From assembly GCA_028023455.1 (NCBI GenBank), contig JAQFVV010000030.1, positions 3,738,501 to 3,802,500 of the forward strand: a stretch of 64,000 bases of DNA, written 5' to 3'. Both the position numbers and the translations under genes were made by a program. Shown piece by piece: positions 24,384 through 37,874 of the stretch (its first letter is position 1; each line of letters starts with the position of its first letter). Under the pieces are notes generated by a model. It searched no databases. It was not told the origin of the DNA and saw only the letters and a list, made by a program, of their open reading frames with translations. This DNA comes from Epiperipatus broadwayi (taxonomy: Eukaryota > Onychophora > Udeonychophora > Euonychophora > Peripatidae).

Positions 24384-24703
24384 ACATCACAAGATCACCA
24401 TTTCTTATGCTTGCTCATAACTGTTATTAAAACAGGCAAACTCTTCACACAATAGTGCTAATGAGCTTGGATTGAAAATATTATTGTGTTTTCAGAGGGT
24501 TGCATTAGATCCTAAGATCTAGGTGCAGTGCTCTCAGATACTAAGCTCCTCACTGATGAAATCCACAAGCTAGAAACTAGTCTGTGGATATTGAATAAAT
24601 AGGCACTAGATAGGGATTTTATGCCCAAGCCTTCTGGAATCCATTGATTACTCTGGCTTGCACTAAGTGGCACTACTGTATGGAGAATTTTGCCTGTTTT
24701 AAA
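24384..24703. mobile_element. Hammerhead-family repeat inserted in an RTE copy
   Basis: Leader aaacatcacaagatcacc, left-arm start tgttattaaaacaggc, a shortened left arm, part of the internal region (gagcttggattgaaaa, gcattagatcctaag), the ribozyme motif on the plus strand, then the right arm ending ttttgcctgttttaa. It is surrounded by RTE coding remains on both sides, so it arrived after the RTE. No clean TSD could be defined. Confidence 0.8.
24540..24596 (+). ncRNA. Hammerhead-ribozyme-like motif, all core residues present
   Basis: CTGATGA at 24553-24559, GAAA at 24573-24576, and the triplet GTC ending at 24582 just before the predicted cleavage point. Stem III is the self-complementary ACTAGT, which would pair between two molecules. 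Stem I inner helix: TCCTCA with TGTGGA (one mismatch). Stem II is eroded here (atc / gct around cacaa), so although every invariant base is present, folding would be weak. Confidence 0.5.
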
Positions 24704-25250
24704 TGTTCAAGATTTCGATTCATAAATAAGAACTGATAAAACACATTAATTAAAACCTTACCTTTCAAACACTTAGGCATATTTCCTTTTAAGTTTATTT
24801 CTACCAAAAGCATTCCAATTAAATTTAATTCTATAATTAATTCCATTCATTATGTTTCTATGAGCAAAGTGATTATAGTTGTTAATTTCTTCTACCTCAT
24901 CATTATCAATCTTTATTTTCTTATTTTTAAAAAATCCATTGAACATTGCTTTAGTCTTTTTAACATTTACTTTTAATCATACTTTCTTACTTTCATCTAA
25001 AAACTCTTGCAACTTTTTTTTGAAGCTCTGAAGCATTATTTGCAAACACAACTGCATCATCTGCAAAATCTAGATGAGTTAAATAATTTCCATTTACTTT
25101 TACTCTCTTAGTTTTCCATTTTAATCCACAAAATACTTCTTGCAAAACTGCTATAAAATTTTTTAGAGATATGGAAGCACTCTGTCTTACACCCTTGTCA
25201 ATGTTAATCTTTTTAGTATCATTACATAATCTAATTTAAAAAGATATCAG

Positions 25251-27040
25251 TATTTTATTTCGTTCTTTTTGAACAAGGAACAGAATAAAATATTGAGTTA
25301 AGCTTATACTAAACTCTTTATTTAAAAGAGAATTACCTTAATATCATTTATAATTTTATTATATATGAAATCTAAAATAGAATCATTTTTCATTAAATTC
25401 AGATATTTCTAAAAGATCAGATCTTTTTTCCTCATAAATTGCATAATCTAAAGAAAAATTTACTATCAATTAGCCCAGAATTTAAATAGAAACTTTACAA
25501 CATTCTATATGCCATCAGAGGATTTCTTATCTACCAACTTTACCTATGAAGAAATGACAACCTTCAAATCTTTGAAGATGGTACACAAGACTCCACATCT
25601 TTCACGTTGTGTGGGCCACAAAGGGAGTGCTAAATTTCCAGAAAAATTAATAAAATTTATACTTAAATGAAAATGTTTATATTTTAAATCACCCCATTGT
25701 TAAAAATATGTTCTGATTGGAAATATTTTTTATTTAAATATAAGAGAATTACTTAAGTCTTCATTGAACATTGTATCCCAGATAATCATACCCTTATTGC
25801 AGGTAATATTTTAGTAAACAGATAGGTAAAGTAGAAATAGAATTATTTAAATAATATCAGAGCAGCCCCCCCCCCCCAAAAAAAAAGGGAGAAGAGCAGT
25901 GCCATGTTTTATGTGTGTCTGGGGAGAGAGAAAGGTTCTTTTAACTAAAGATAAAAAAACACTTAAAAATGTTTTAAAAATTATCTTATTTGCAGATATT
26001 TCATATCTTTACTAGCAATTTCATAAGATTGTCCAAAAAAATAATACAAAAACTTTTGAAAGAAAAAATTAAAAATTTCAAATTCAATAAATTTCCATTC
26101 ACATTACTAAATAAATATTTTGTTTTAAGGTATTATTTAATTATTGTTTCAAAATTATTTTTTTAAACATTAACTTCATTTACTTTAGTATATGTGGTTT
26201 TTTTTTATAGAAATAAATGAATAAAAGACGTAAGATATTTACCAAACAAGTTAAATGACTAAAGCCATATTTGCAAGTTTTTTGCAAAAGCATTGGGAAA
26301 AAATGTCACAGCTAGAGGGGGGGGGTAAAATTTACTTTGCCCAAAAGCACCTCTTATCCATATGGCGGTGCTGATTATGCATATCACAACGGAACCAACT
26401 AAAACTCTATATATAAGCATCAGTTTGACAAATTCACACAAGGAACTGACAAATCATTACAATAAAATCAAATTCCACTCATGTACATAAGATAACTTTT
26501 TAATATAAAGAGAAAATATAAATAATAACTTATAATGATAACAAATCAGAATAAAAGTAAATTGTTATCTATTCTACAATCATCTTGAAACCACAGAAAG
26601 AGCTCCTTAACAATTTGGAGAATAATAATTTATTGTTTCCTATTGTTCTTATCCTTAAATTAATAGCTTTTTTAAATTTTATTATTTAATTAGTTATAAA
26701 GAACCATTATGCATATAATAGCAGATAGTATTAATTGTTTATCGATTTCAAATCGATAACAATTAAAAAACAAAATGTTCCATTAAATTTGCAAATAAAT
26801 TATTTTGTATAGTCATTAATTAATTAATTCAAAATTAGATATATATGTCGCATTATAAGATACAATTTAGAAGCACTTTGTTTTGTTTATGATAATTAAA
26901 TAATCCATAGCCAATTTAAACAATTCCCATAAAATAAATACATTGCAATTTTTTTTTGTTATAAATAATTTTTATTAAATATATATAAAAGCACATACAA
27001 CACTCCATGTATTTTGAATGTGTAATATATATATATATAT
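25251..27040. other. AT-rich spacer; one small hairpin
   Basis: Holds a run of 12 C followed by A's near 25866-25887, and a near-perfect hairpin at about 26732-26765 (taattgtttatcgattt, then aaatcgataacaatta). A plus-strand frame near 25495-25668 (MPSEDFLSTNFTYEEM..) is slightly less AT-rich but unrecognised. No gene is supported. Confidence 0.35.
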
Positions 27041-27297
27041 GGTACTTACGGATAATTCAACCTATGACGTTTTTTACTTACCAATTTCCCTTCCGGTAGA
27101 CATCGACGTTTTTTGCATGACAACGTTGTCATGGTAACCAAGTGACTGGCATGATTAATCCATCAGAGAGTCAATTTTTTTTTTCACCCGCGAGATTTAA
27201 AATTCATAGAGAGGTTTGGGAAATTTTTCGATTTTTCTGTCTATTGTGATTTTGCTATCCACAGCATCACAGTTACTTTTTTGAGCTGTTAATTTGG

Positions 27298-27640
27298 GTA
27301 AAGTGTTTTATTTATCTGTTTATTTTAAATTTACAAATATTTTTTGTTAATATTTCTACAATTCTCAAACTTACATTGAATTACATTTAATGTGTAAATA
27401 ATTTATTCTGGTAAACTGTTTTTTATTTATCTGCTTATTTTAAATTTACAAAAATTTTTTGTTAATATTTCTACAATTCTGAAACTTACATTGAATTACA
27501 TTTAATGTGTAAATAATTTATTCCGGTAAAGTGTTTTTTATTTATCTGTTTATTTTAAATTTACAAAAATTTTTTGTTAATATTTCTACAATTCTGAAAC
27601 TTACATTGAATTATGTTTTATGTGTAAATAATTTTCAATT
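27298..27640. repeat. Tandem repeat, three units of about 114 bp
   Basis: Units begin at about 27298, 27411 and 27526 with gtaaa(g/c)tgtttt and contain gttaatatttctacaattct and cattgaatta. Near-identical to each other, so expanded recently. Shorter derivatives at 27751-27890 and 27970-28060 alternate with a second repeated word, gccattaata.cagatt.gcatta, near 27721 and 27947. Confidence 0.85.
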
Positions 27641-28345
27641 ATTTTTTTGAACAAATTTGGGATAGACAGTACATTTTTAAACTTACCGAATGCATGTGAT
27701 AACACGTTTTCTCCAAGGATGCCATTAATAGCAGATTCGCATTAATTCGGGTAAAGTGTTTTATTTGTTTATTTTAAATTTACAAAAACTTTTTGTTAAT
27801 ATTTCTACAATTCTCAAATTATTTTTTGTAAATTCATCAGCAATTATAAAAACTTTTTGTTAATATTTCTACAATTCTCAAATTATTTTTCGTAAATTCA
27901 TCGGCAATTATAAAAATTACAGCTATGAGAGTAATACAGAGCAACGCCATTAATACCAGATTTGCATTAAATCGGGTCTTTTTTATTTAGCTGTTTATTT
28001 AAAGTTTACAAAAATTTTTTGTTAATATTTCTACAATTCTCAAATTTACATTGAATTACATTTTAATTTAATTTTTAATTTCTGAATTACAGCTATGAAA
28101 GTAATACAAGGTATAGGTGTACACCAAACCTTCGGCTTGTCAAAAACACAAAGGGTCCCCCCCACCAACTCTAGCGCTATGCACTGTTTTTTATAATTGA
28201 GCATAATATAGGGTGGTTTTATAAATTATAATAAAGTTTTTTCTAAATTATTTTGACGCATGCATGTACATTTTTATTTTTTATTTTTTTTTTACTATTT
28301 GCCTGACCTGCATCAGATTTTTTTAATTTTTGAATAGTTTTTATC

Positions 28346-28553
28346 ATGTGACCTAGATAATTCAACCGATGATGTATTACCCTGAAGGCATATCAGTCTA
28401 ATCTTGCAATTTTTAACGTACCGTGTTCACGTGCTCTGCGGACACATCTTAGCGATTACATGTGTCCGCAGATCACTTGGAGATGTTATCTTAAAAATTG
28501 CAACATCAGACTGATAGGGTAATACATCATCGGTTGAATTATACGTAACTACC
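28346..28553. repeat. Palindromic right end of the TIR element
   Basis: Two arms meet near 28455: ctagataattcaaccgatga..ctctgcggacaca on the left, and tgtgtccgcag..catcatcggttgaatta on the right. Imperfections include a small insertion (aaggcat). A 75-codon minus-strand frame over it is a by-product. Confidence 0.8.
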
Positions 28554-29320
28554 ATATATATATGTGTGTGTGGGTGTGTGCTGTACACACAGATAATGAA
28601 GCTAATATATAAAATCGAAAGCAAATATAGACTTTTTGCTCTCATATTCATAGCTACTATCTTGTTAAAAACTGCGTTGTTAGAAGGAAAATTTATGCAA
28701 AATAATGCAAATTAGTTATAACTGTCATTTTTGGGACAGAGCAAAGCAAGGTTCTCTTCGATTAATTGATTTAGGATCACTTGCTATATGTAATGTCTCT
28801 CTGATCTTACGTTTAGCATCTGTCTTTTTGAGCAAACGATGTTAGCAGACATGAGCCCTGTTGTTTTTTCATGCTCAACAAAGATGGATTGCCTTCCTGT
28901 TTGGTTTCATAATTATAATATTGGAAATTTAAGGTGTTGTTTTGTATCAAACCACATTGTTAATGATTCACATCGTACATCGAGTACATTATTTTTCTAT
29001 AATGAATTGTGCCAAAGATGAAAGCTTAATTATATAAATTGTTTGATATTATCTTAAATGTTATTAATATTTTTTATTATCTATGGGTGAAGAATCATTT
29101 TATGTATAAATAAATCTCATTTCTGCATTTTAATGCTCAAATAAATCAAAAGAATATTAATAATCTACTGTTAAGACAACATTAATCTTTTATAGATAAT
29201 AAATAAATCCCTAAAAAACCATAGTTCCATTTATTATCTTTTTTAAAAATGGGTGTTACTTTCATAACAAATTGTTTATATTCTATTGTTTTTTTAAACA
29301 TTGTATAAGCTTCCACTTAT
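28554..29320. other. Spacer with short AT and GT runs
   Basis: A (TA)n/(TG)n tract at about 28554-28580. The 60-codon frame at 28839-29021 (MLADMSPVVFSCSTKM..) has no recognisable family features. Confidence 0.35.
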
Positions 29321-29324
29321 CTAT

Positions 29325-29660
29325 ATTCTGTGTTAATATATAAATGTGAAAGTTTGTTTATTTGTTACTTTATAACTCAACAAATATTGCACCAATCTTG
29401 ATGAATCTTGCACAATTTTTTTTTATGGGGGATTTTGCTATAAATTTTTGGTTTATGGTATTTAATTATTTCAAAGACATTGGTAATTTGCAATAAAAAA
29501 TGCATCAATGATGTCATAAAAATGTAAAAAGAGGGCAGCACTGATTAAAAGATTAAAAACATTGAAAATTGTTGTGGCCTTCATATTGAAATACATACTA
29601 CAAAAAATAGAATTATAGTTTTTGGTATTCCAGGGTAAAATTTTATGGTATAAATCTATT
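29325..29660 (+). repeat. Possible Helitron-like terminal fragment
   Basis: The stretch tatataaatgtgaaagtttg, then 'tttgttactttataactcaacaaatattgcaccaatcttgatgaat' (split here for length) resembles a widespread repeat start of the form 'aaa.gcgaaagtttg..tttgttac..taa..gcaccgat' that I associate with Helitron-like ends. There is no Rep/helicase sequence and no 3' hairpin with CTRR could be identified. Assignment is tentative. Confidence 0.25.
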
Positions 29661-30229
29661 TTAAAATAATTAAATTTTATTTGGGCTATATATTTAATTT
29701 CTCACTTGACTGTACTATGATGTAAAAATTTCATGGCCATTTTAAAAATTGTCATGCAAGAAATATAAAATAATTTACTTCAAAATAATTGTTTATTATA
29801 TTTAATAAAATTTATCTTTTTGCAAAACTCGTGTAATAATAATTTTATGTAAATATTACTTAAATATACATCTAATTCTTTTTTACATGGTAGATTGGTT
29901 CCTGAAAATTATGTGTAAAAGAAATGTGTGTAAAAAAATACATTATATATTGAAAAGTTTTTCCCATTTTTTTTTTTATTCTGGTAGACCATCTTTTACT
30001 CACCATAAATTTAGTGAAAGTTAATGAAGCTATGAAATACAGAAAATTTAAATATTTTGTTCATATTTCTATAAAACATAACTATATTTCCTGGTCAACT
30101 CTACCTACAAATTATTTCAACTTACGCTAATGGTGGAATCAGCTTTTTATTTATTTTTATAAGGGTGCCAGGATTCATGTAAGAATCTGCTGAAATCCAT
30201 CACATTGCACATTGTAAATAAAAAAGCAA
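29661..30229. other. AT-rich spacer, nothing recognised
   Basis: No gene or defined repeat seen. Confidence 0.4.
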
Positions 30230-31130
30230 ATGATTTTAAAATAAAACTGGGTCATAGTTTACCGTAGATAAGGTTATTTTTATTTTTAAGATATTATTCC
30301 TGGAGTTTAGTCAACAAATATTGGCAAAGGTAAATTATACTCAAGTCCTAATAAACTAACATTAATAAATTTGATAACTATTATTAATAACGCACAATGC
30401 ATAGTTGATATCAGAAATAAATATTTTTATTCTAACAAATTAAAATATTAAAAACACATTACTAATTAATTGAAAAGATTACACACATGCTAATCCAGAT
30501 ATTAAATCAATTAACTAAAACAGTTTAATAATTAAAGTTTATTTAAGTTTCTTCCCGGAAGTTTTGTAGTACACATTTTGAAGAGCTCATTGAAGTAACT
30601 AGTTTCCCTCTGTTGACATTCTTGTAGTTTCTTGGCCTGTCCTAATGGCTAGACTTGATGTTTTGTTCTGAGTGACCTATACGATGAAAGGTATCTATAA
30701 ATGTGTCAGTTCCACTCTGCATGATGATCCACTTCAGCATATGAGTAATGGTAGTCCTGCATAGAGTAGTCCAGGATAGGATATTTTCTCTATCCTGGAC
30801 CTAATGGAAGCTGCTAGTTAAGAAAAATATAAAGGCCCAGTTTTAAGTTTTTTTGACCTTTTATAGTCGTGATCCATTTTTAGACTTCTCTGTGCATCTA
30901 TTTTCTTTTGTCCTTTTATCAACATACAAGATAATAATCTTGTACATTCTTTCTTAAATTTTAGTTCTAAAGTCTTTTTTTTGACATAATTCCGCCATCT
31001 TTAATCAGAGTTAGAAAGATTTTACTAACTGAATCTGCATATGGAATTCTTTCTTTTCTTTAGTTTATCTGGATTAGTAATCTGCATGTCTTTTATTCTT
31101 TCCAATTTTAACTTTTATTTTTAATCACAT
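30230..31130 (-). mobile_element. Member of the 35-kb TIR family, reversed and diverged
   Basis: Read on the minus strand, its first 270 bp (ggaaagaataaaagacatgc, agattactaatccagat, gattattatcttgta, gacaaaag) match 35180-35420. Its last 300 bp (atctggattagcatg, gcgttattaataatagt, tttgccaatattt) match about 35885-36135. The terminal palindromic TIRs of the 35-kb copy are not clearly present. The middle (about 30560-30860) has no visible similarity to the middle of the 35-kb copy. A minus frame there (MLKWIIMQSGTDTF..) is unassigned. Confidence 0.65.
30769..30800. repeat. Perfect hairpin, 11-bp stem
   Basis: gtccaggatag, a 10-base spacer, then ctatcctggac, within the element at 30230-31130. 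Confidence 0.8.
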
Positions 31131-32865
31131 AAAAAAAATATGAATGAAAAATCTAACTTTCATCGTACGTTTTAAGAACAAATAAATTAACACACACAAA
31201 AAAAATTAAAACTGCATTAATCTAAAAGATCTTTAAATTTACTTTTTTTTTAGCTCTTAAATATTTTAAATGCCAATATCTTTGGACCATCTACTTGTAG
31301 ACCGTACAATATATATGGAAAATAAGGAGATTGGTTCCCAATCTAAAAAAAAACAATGAAAATAATGGAATAAACCATATGAAAAATTTTGTTAGAATGT
31401 TATATTTTTTATGTGCTATCAAATTTTACTTCATACACATTGAAGATAAATTTAAAAATGAATTCTAGCATCATAAACTTCATTTGAAAAATAAAAAATT
31501 GAAAGTAATAACACAATGAAATGAAACACTCATTGGTTTCTGTAAACAAGCGATCAAAAACTATAAAGTTCAAAGTGTATCAACACTTCCATATTATAAG
31601 TATAAAAAAAACTGAAATAAAGATTATTAATGTAATTTAATGGAATTTATTACTTTTATTCTATTTGTTGTTTTTTTTTAATTTAACAACTAATGCATAC
31701 AAAAAGAAAAAGTGTATCCCCCTCCCCCATACCTGTACAGTTATCAAAAATATGGGCAACCCCTTGCTTGCCCACAAAACAGAAAAGTACCTAAGATTTT
31801 ATTCGCTATCACTCTCTAACAATAAACACATATGTTTGTGCATGATTGGAAAACCATTGTTATCACTAAAACTTGTAATGTATAACTTATCATCTATTGA
31901 TTTTTGGCAAAATTAATAAATGTAAATTTAAATAAATTAATCAATTAAATTTAACCAAAATTATTTTCTTAACATCAATAACAACAAGGAATATTTTTTT
32001 AAACCAAATGTCAAAATGCAAACAAAGCATCAACACCAAAAAGGTACTTTCCTTTCAAAACAAAATGTCAAAAACATTACAATGCAGACAAATTTTTTAA
32101 AAAATTAGATGATAATAACAGACAATTTTTTTTTAGTTTTGTGACGTAATCGTGACGAACTCGACCTCAGAAACAAATCTGTAAATAAACACTGAATCAA
32201 AACATTTACAATCTTTTAAAAGGGAAAGTGACTAATTTTTAATGACTTACTTACATGAAATTTAAAAAATGTTTAATAATTTAAGTCAATCTAAGAATTA
32301 CTTTGAGAATATAAGATGAATTTTTTAAACCTTTTGGACAATAAAATTTGTATTTTCATTCCAAATATGAATATGTCGTAGCAGCTCTAATCCCAAGGTA
32401 CTGTTTTTTTTAACCAATTGTGTTACTTTAAAACAACTCATGTTGAAAGAGATTTTTTTTAAAGTCATGTTATTTCAAAATCATGCAAAAAAATCATGTA
32501 AAAAGAGAATTAGATTATTCCAATCATCAAACTGTCTACTAATGCAAGGGTACAGTTAGAGAAATGGAATTTAGATAATATATAAATAGATTTTAATTAC
32601 TATTAATGGGACATACAGTTAGAGAAATCAAGAGATTTAGGGGTGAAAATTTTATTTTGTATTTGATACATTAAAAATCAAAAATAGATTATATAAATAT
32701 ATGTCAGTTATGAAACTTTACTAATCCAAGGATATAATTAGAACACAAAAGGTAGGCAGTAGTATTTAAAAGATTGCACAAGAGGCATCTAGATAAATGA
32801 AGAGAAGTAGCAGAAAAATTTTATTTACGTATTCAATACATCAAAAATTGAAGTTGCAATTTTGA
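31131..32865. other. AT-rich spacer, weak local duplication
   Basis: Near 32652-32690 and 32815-32850 a similar segment (gaaaattttattt..gtattt.atacat.aaaaat) occurs twice, and 'acagttagagaaat' occurs twice near 32552 and 32616: an old duplication with a unit of roughly 165 bp. The 83-codon plus frame at 31665-31916 is unassigned and probably chance. Confidence 0.35.
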
Positions 32866-32867
32866 TG

Positions 32868-32943
<76 letters not shown>

Positions 32944-33001
32944 TGATGATGATGATGATGATGATGATAATAATAATGATAATAATAATAATAATAATAA
33001 T
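32866..33001. repeat. (TAA)n/(GAT)n microsatellite upstream of LINE
   Basis: Blocks of ataata, gatgat and ataata immediately before the first recognisable LINE base. Ile- and Leu-rich frames over it are artefacts. Confidence 0.95.
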
Positions 33002-35026
<2,025 letters not shown>

Positions 35027-36209
35027 TTGTAACGTTTATTTATATACGTTACAAATATATTGGCATTTGGTAAAAGCTAAAAAAGTAAATTTAGATTTTT
35101 TTTTTATTAGTATAATTTTTGTTAAAACGTGCAATGAAGGTTAAAATTGTCATTCTTATTTTTTTTTTTTATCTAATTGGAAAGAATAAATGACATACAG
35201 ATTACTAATCCAGATAAATTAAAAGAATTCCAAAAGTATAAGCTAAAAGAAAAATATTTTAGCTAATTAAAGATGGAAGAATAATGCTAAAAAAAAAGAG
35301 AACTTTGTAACTTAAATTTAAGAGAGAGTGTATAAGATTATTATCTTATACGCTGATAAAAAGACAAAAGAGTGCGCAGAAGTTCCAAAAATGGAGCGCG
35401 ATATAAAAAGGAGATGACAACTTCAATCTAGGTCTTCTCTTTAACTTCTAGTTACGTCTCTGAAAGTTGGAGGTTTCCACGGGCATAACCTGTGGCAAGA
35501 AATATACTTCTACACAGGTATGCCCCTTGCTGTACCAAGCCGTCACGCAAGCATGGAAACGGGACTTGTGAAGACCGCTTTTTGCAATAAAAGGGTCACT
35601 ACAACCGTGCCTTTTCTCCAGCTATAGAACGGAACAATAATGGAAGACGCCGGCAGGAGAGACAAATGGAAATTCTCATGATCTGGGATCCCATAAACCT
35701 ACATGAACTTACCGGTAAGTTAAGAATAAATTTTCCTGATAGTGACTTAAAAGTTTGCAAACAATTATTTATCTAAGCTTAGACTACCATCCTGATATAG
35801 ACTTTTCGTATTCAAGGGACTTTCTAATAAAGAATTTTATACAAGATCTTGGGACATTATTAAATTGCTTTAATTGCTTAATCTGTTTTTGTTAATCGAT
35901 TCATTATCTGGATTGGTGTGTGTGTACTTTCCTGTTTAGTTAATTCGTAATTTAACTTATAAATATGTTTAGTTTGTTAGAATAAAAGAGATTTTACTTT
36001 TATCAACCTTTTCATTGTGCGTTATTAATAATAGTTGTTTTTTTTTAGTATTAAATGTATTATTAGTTTAGTGGGATTTAAAACGGAATTTACCTTGCCA
36101 ATGTATTTAAACAAGCCCAGAAATAATAATCTCAAAAAAAGATAATTCTACTTTTTTAACTTTTACCAAATGCCAATATATTTGTAACGTATATAAATAA
36201 ACGTTACAA
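35027..36209. mobile_element. TIR element of 1.18 kb with hairpin termini
   Basis: Inverted repeats of about 60 bp at 35027-35088 and 36149-36209 differ at about one position, so the insertion looks recent. Each terminus is itself a hairpin: ttgtaacg, a 12-base spacer, cgttacaa; then tattggcatttggtaaaag. Both ends abut (AT)n. The interior has a markedly less AT-rich island at about 35395-35720, and an aataaaag near 35981. No transposase frame is seen. A very long-terminal-repeat-like solo element (TGT..ACA ends) is the alternative, but inverted ends this long favour a DNA transposon. Confidence 0.75.
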
Positions 36210-36770
36210 TATATATATATTATCATTGAATAAATACGCCAGAAGGGCATAAATAAGATTGTATAAATGGTTGACTATACATGAGAGTACTTTTTTATTG
36301 TTGTCAGTTTGTTTTATGGATAACAAAGTTTTTTATATTTCGATGCAAAAGAAATATTAAGTATAAATACCTCATATCTTGCCACGTATATTTGGTAATA
36401 CTTCCATATTGATTGTATTCCTTTTATAAAGATTAACATATTCTGACAATTTAATAAATATATAAATGTATTTGTATTTGTTATTTAAATAATAAACTTT
36501 GAGAGAATTATTTCAGTGATGAAATGCGTTTGAAGCAATCACCTGAGCAAATTAATAATACAAATCTTTTTCAGTATTATAAGGGCATGAATACGACTAC
36601 TCATACTCACTTAACATTAAACATCACTACTGTGTACATGTATACAATGGTAGTATCTTATTCATAATCTTTTCATTATTTTTTATTAGTAGGTGAAAAC
36701 AAATAGATAAATATGCTGAATCAAAATAGATAAGTTTATTTAGAATTATTTGCAATATATAAAGTATATG
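36210..36770. other. AT-rich spacer, nothing recognised
   Basis: Begins with (AT)n beside the TIR element; the rest is unassigned. Confidence 0.4.
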
Positions 36771-36930
36771 AGCACAGACTTTCACATGATCCACCACTCT
36801 CCACTCTATTTCATAACACTGATACACCTGAACACATATATATCGAGAAGATAAACAATCACCAATATCTGTATTTCATGCTAAACCAGCAATCATCAGT
36901 TGGTCCAGATTATCATCTACTTATTACATA
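36771..36930 (-). mobile_element. Second SINE-like family, copy 1, reversed
   Basis: Shares 'atttcatgctaaaccagc', 'atcatcagttggtccagat' and 'atcaccaatat' with 57004-57170, plus the degenerate stretch acactgatacacctgaacacat. The B-box end (gggattcaaactcag in other copies) is missing or diverged here. Confidence 0.6.
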
Positions 36931-37874
36931 ACATATATTAAAATACATTTAATTAACTTTTTATATATAGGGAAGGCTTATGATCGATGATTTATAAAAC
37001 AGATGATTTTTGTATTTATTTATTTTTGATGTTATATTTTATTATTCACTTATGAAGCTTGCAGTAAATTTGTAAAAAAATTGTTTATCTTTCTTTATTG
37101 ATATTTATAGCTATACAAATGAATACTTATGGAGAAGTCTCATGATTATTCTGTTATTAAAATTTTTAGTTATATTGCATGTCCAAAATATAGTTTTTCT
37201 CATTGATTCTTTGGATGATCCTCAAAATAGCTTAGGGTGATAGGTAGCTCTATGTAACATTTGCTAGATAAAAAGAAGTTTGTGGTACTCATTGGAACAT
37301 ACATTGGCATGTAATATAAAATTTAGAAATATTGGATTCCTCAGATTTTTACTATAATAATTTATAAACAATAAATGCCATGATTTAAGTCATCTATCCG
37401 GAATTATAATTTATATGCAGACACATAACACAAGTATACATACCATATGTATAATTACAATATACACTTTCAAGTTTTTTTATCAGTGCATTTCTTATTT
37501 CCAGCATATCATAATCATCCATCATGACATGAGGTAAACTTAAACATAAATATATAAAATAACATAACTTCCATCTCTCTTTTTCTCATGTGTAATATCT
37601 TTTTTTTTTTTTAGATATACTTAAAATTTCTATTCTATTACATATTCCTGAAATGTATGGATAAAGAAATTTTAAAAAAAGATAAATAATCCCCAAGATA
37701 CATTTCATGAGAATCACCACTCATCAACTAATCCAGGTCACAATCTCCTGCACATGACTCCATTATTTGGTTAATATTTATCAATAGTAAACTGGATAAC
37801 TAATTATTTATTTATTTAGCCAAGTGATTTATTTGCAGTAGATGTAAGGGAATCACTCTGACATATGCGCCATA
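36931..37874. other. AT-rich spacer, nothing recognised
   Basis: No feature seen. Confidence 0.4.

Larger units (their letters stand above)
23975..25250 (-). pseudogene. RTE-type LINE 3' half, split by a foldback insertion
   Basis: On the minus strand, from right to left. Near 25200 a block matching DKGVRQ.ASISLKNFIAVLQ; then VFCGLKWK and VKVNGNYLTHLDFADDAVVFANNASE with the catalytic F-A-D-D at about 25053-25064. Then the NYRIKFNWNAFGRNKLK block near 24800, and finally the W-M-D-E type C-terminus near 24060-24110. The order parallels the copy at 20385-23600. A hammerhead-family foldback (24384-24703) interrupts it between the FGRN block and the C-terminus. The 5' half is missing beyond about 25250. 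It lies tail to tail with the plus-strand copy. It is dead, with numerous stops. Confidence 0.8.
27041..28553. mobile_element. TIR element of about 1.5 kb with internal tandem repeats
   Basis: The left end ggtacttacggataattcaacc and the right end, inward on the other strand, ggtagttacgtataattcaacc form an inverted repeat; both are flanked by (AT)n, suggesting a TA target. The centre holds about three copies of a repeat of about 114 bp (27298-27640), with further partial copies near 27750, 27842 and 27970. The right third (about 28346-28553) is itself a long palindrome. No transposase frame is present, so it is a non-autonomous DNA element of unidentified superfamily. Confidence 0.65.

Noticed and set aside
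28839-29021. 60-codon frame starting MLADMSPVVFSC
   Set aside because: Plausible-looking composition but no splice sites, no recognised family and short length.
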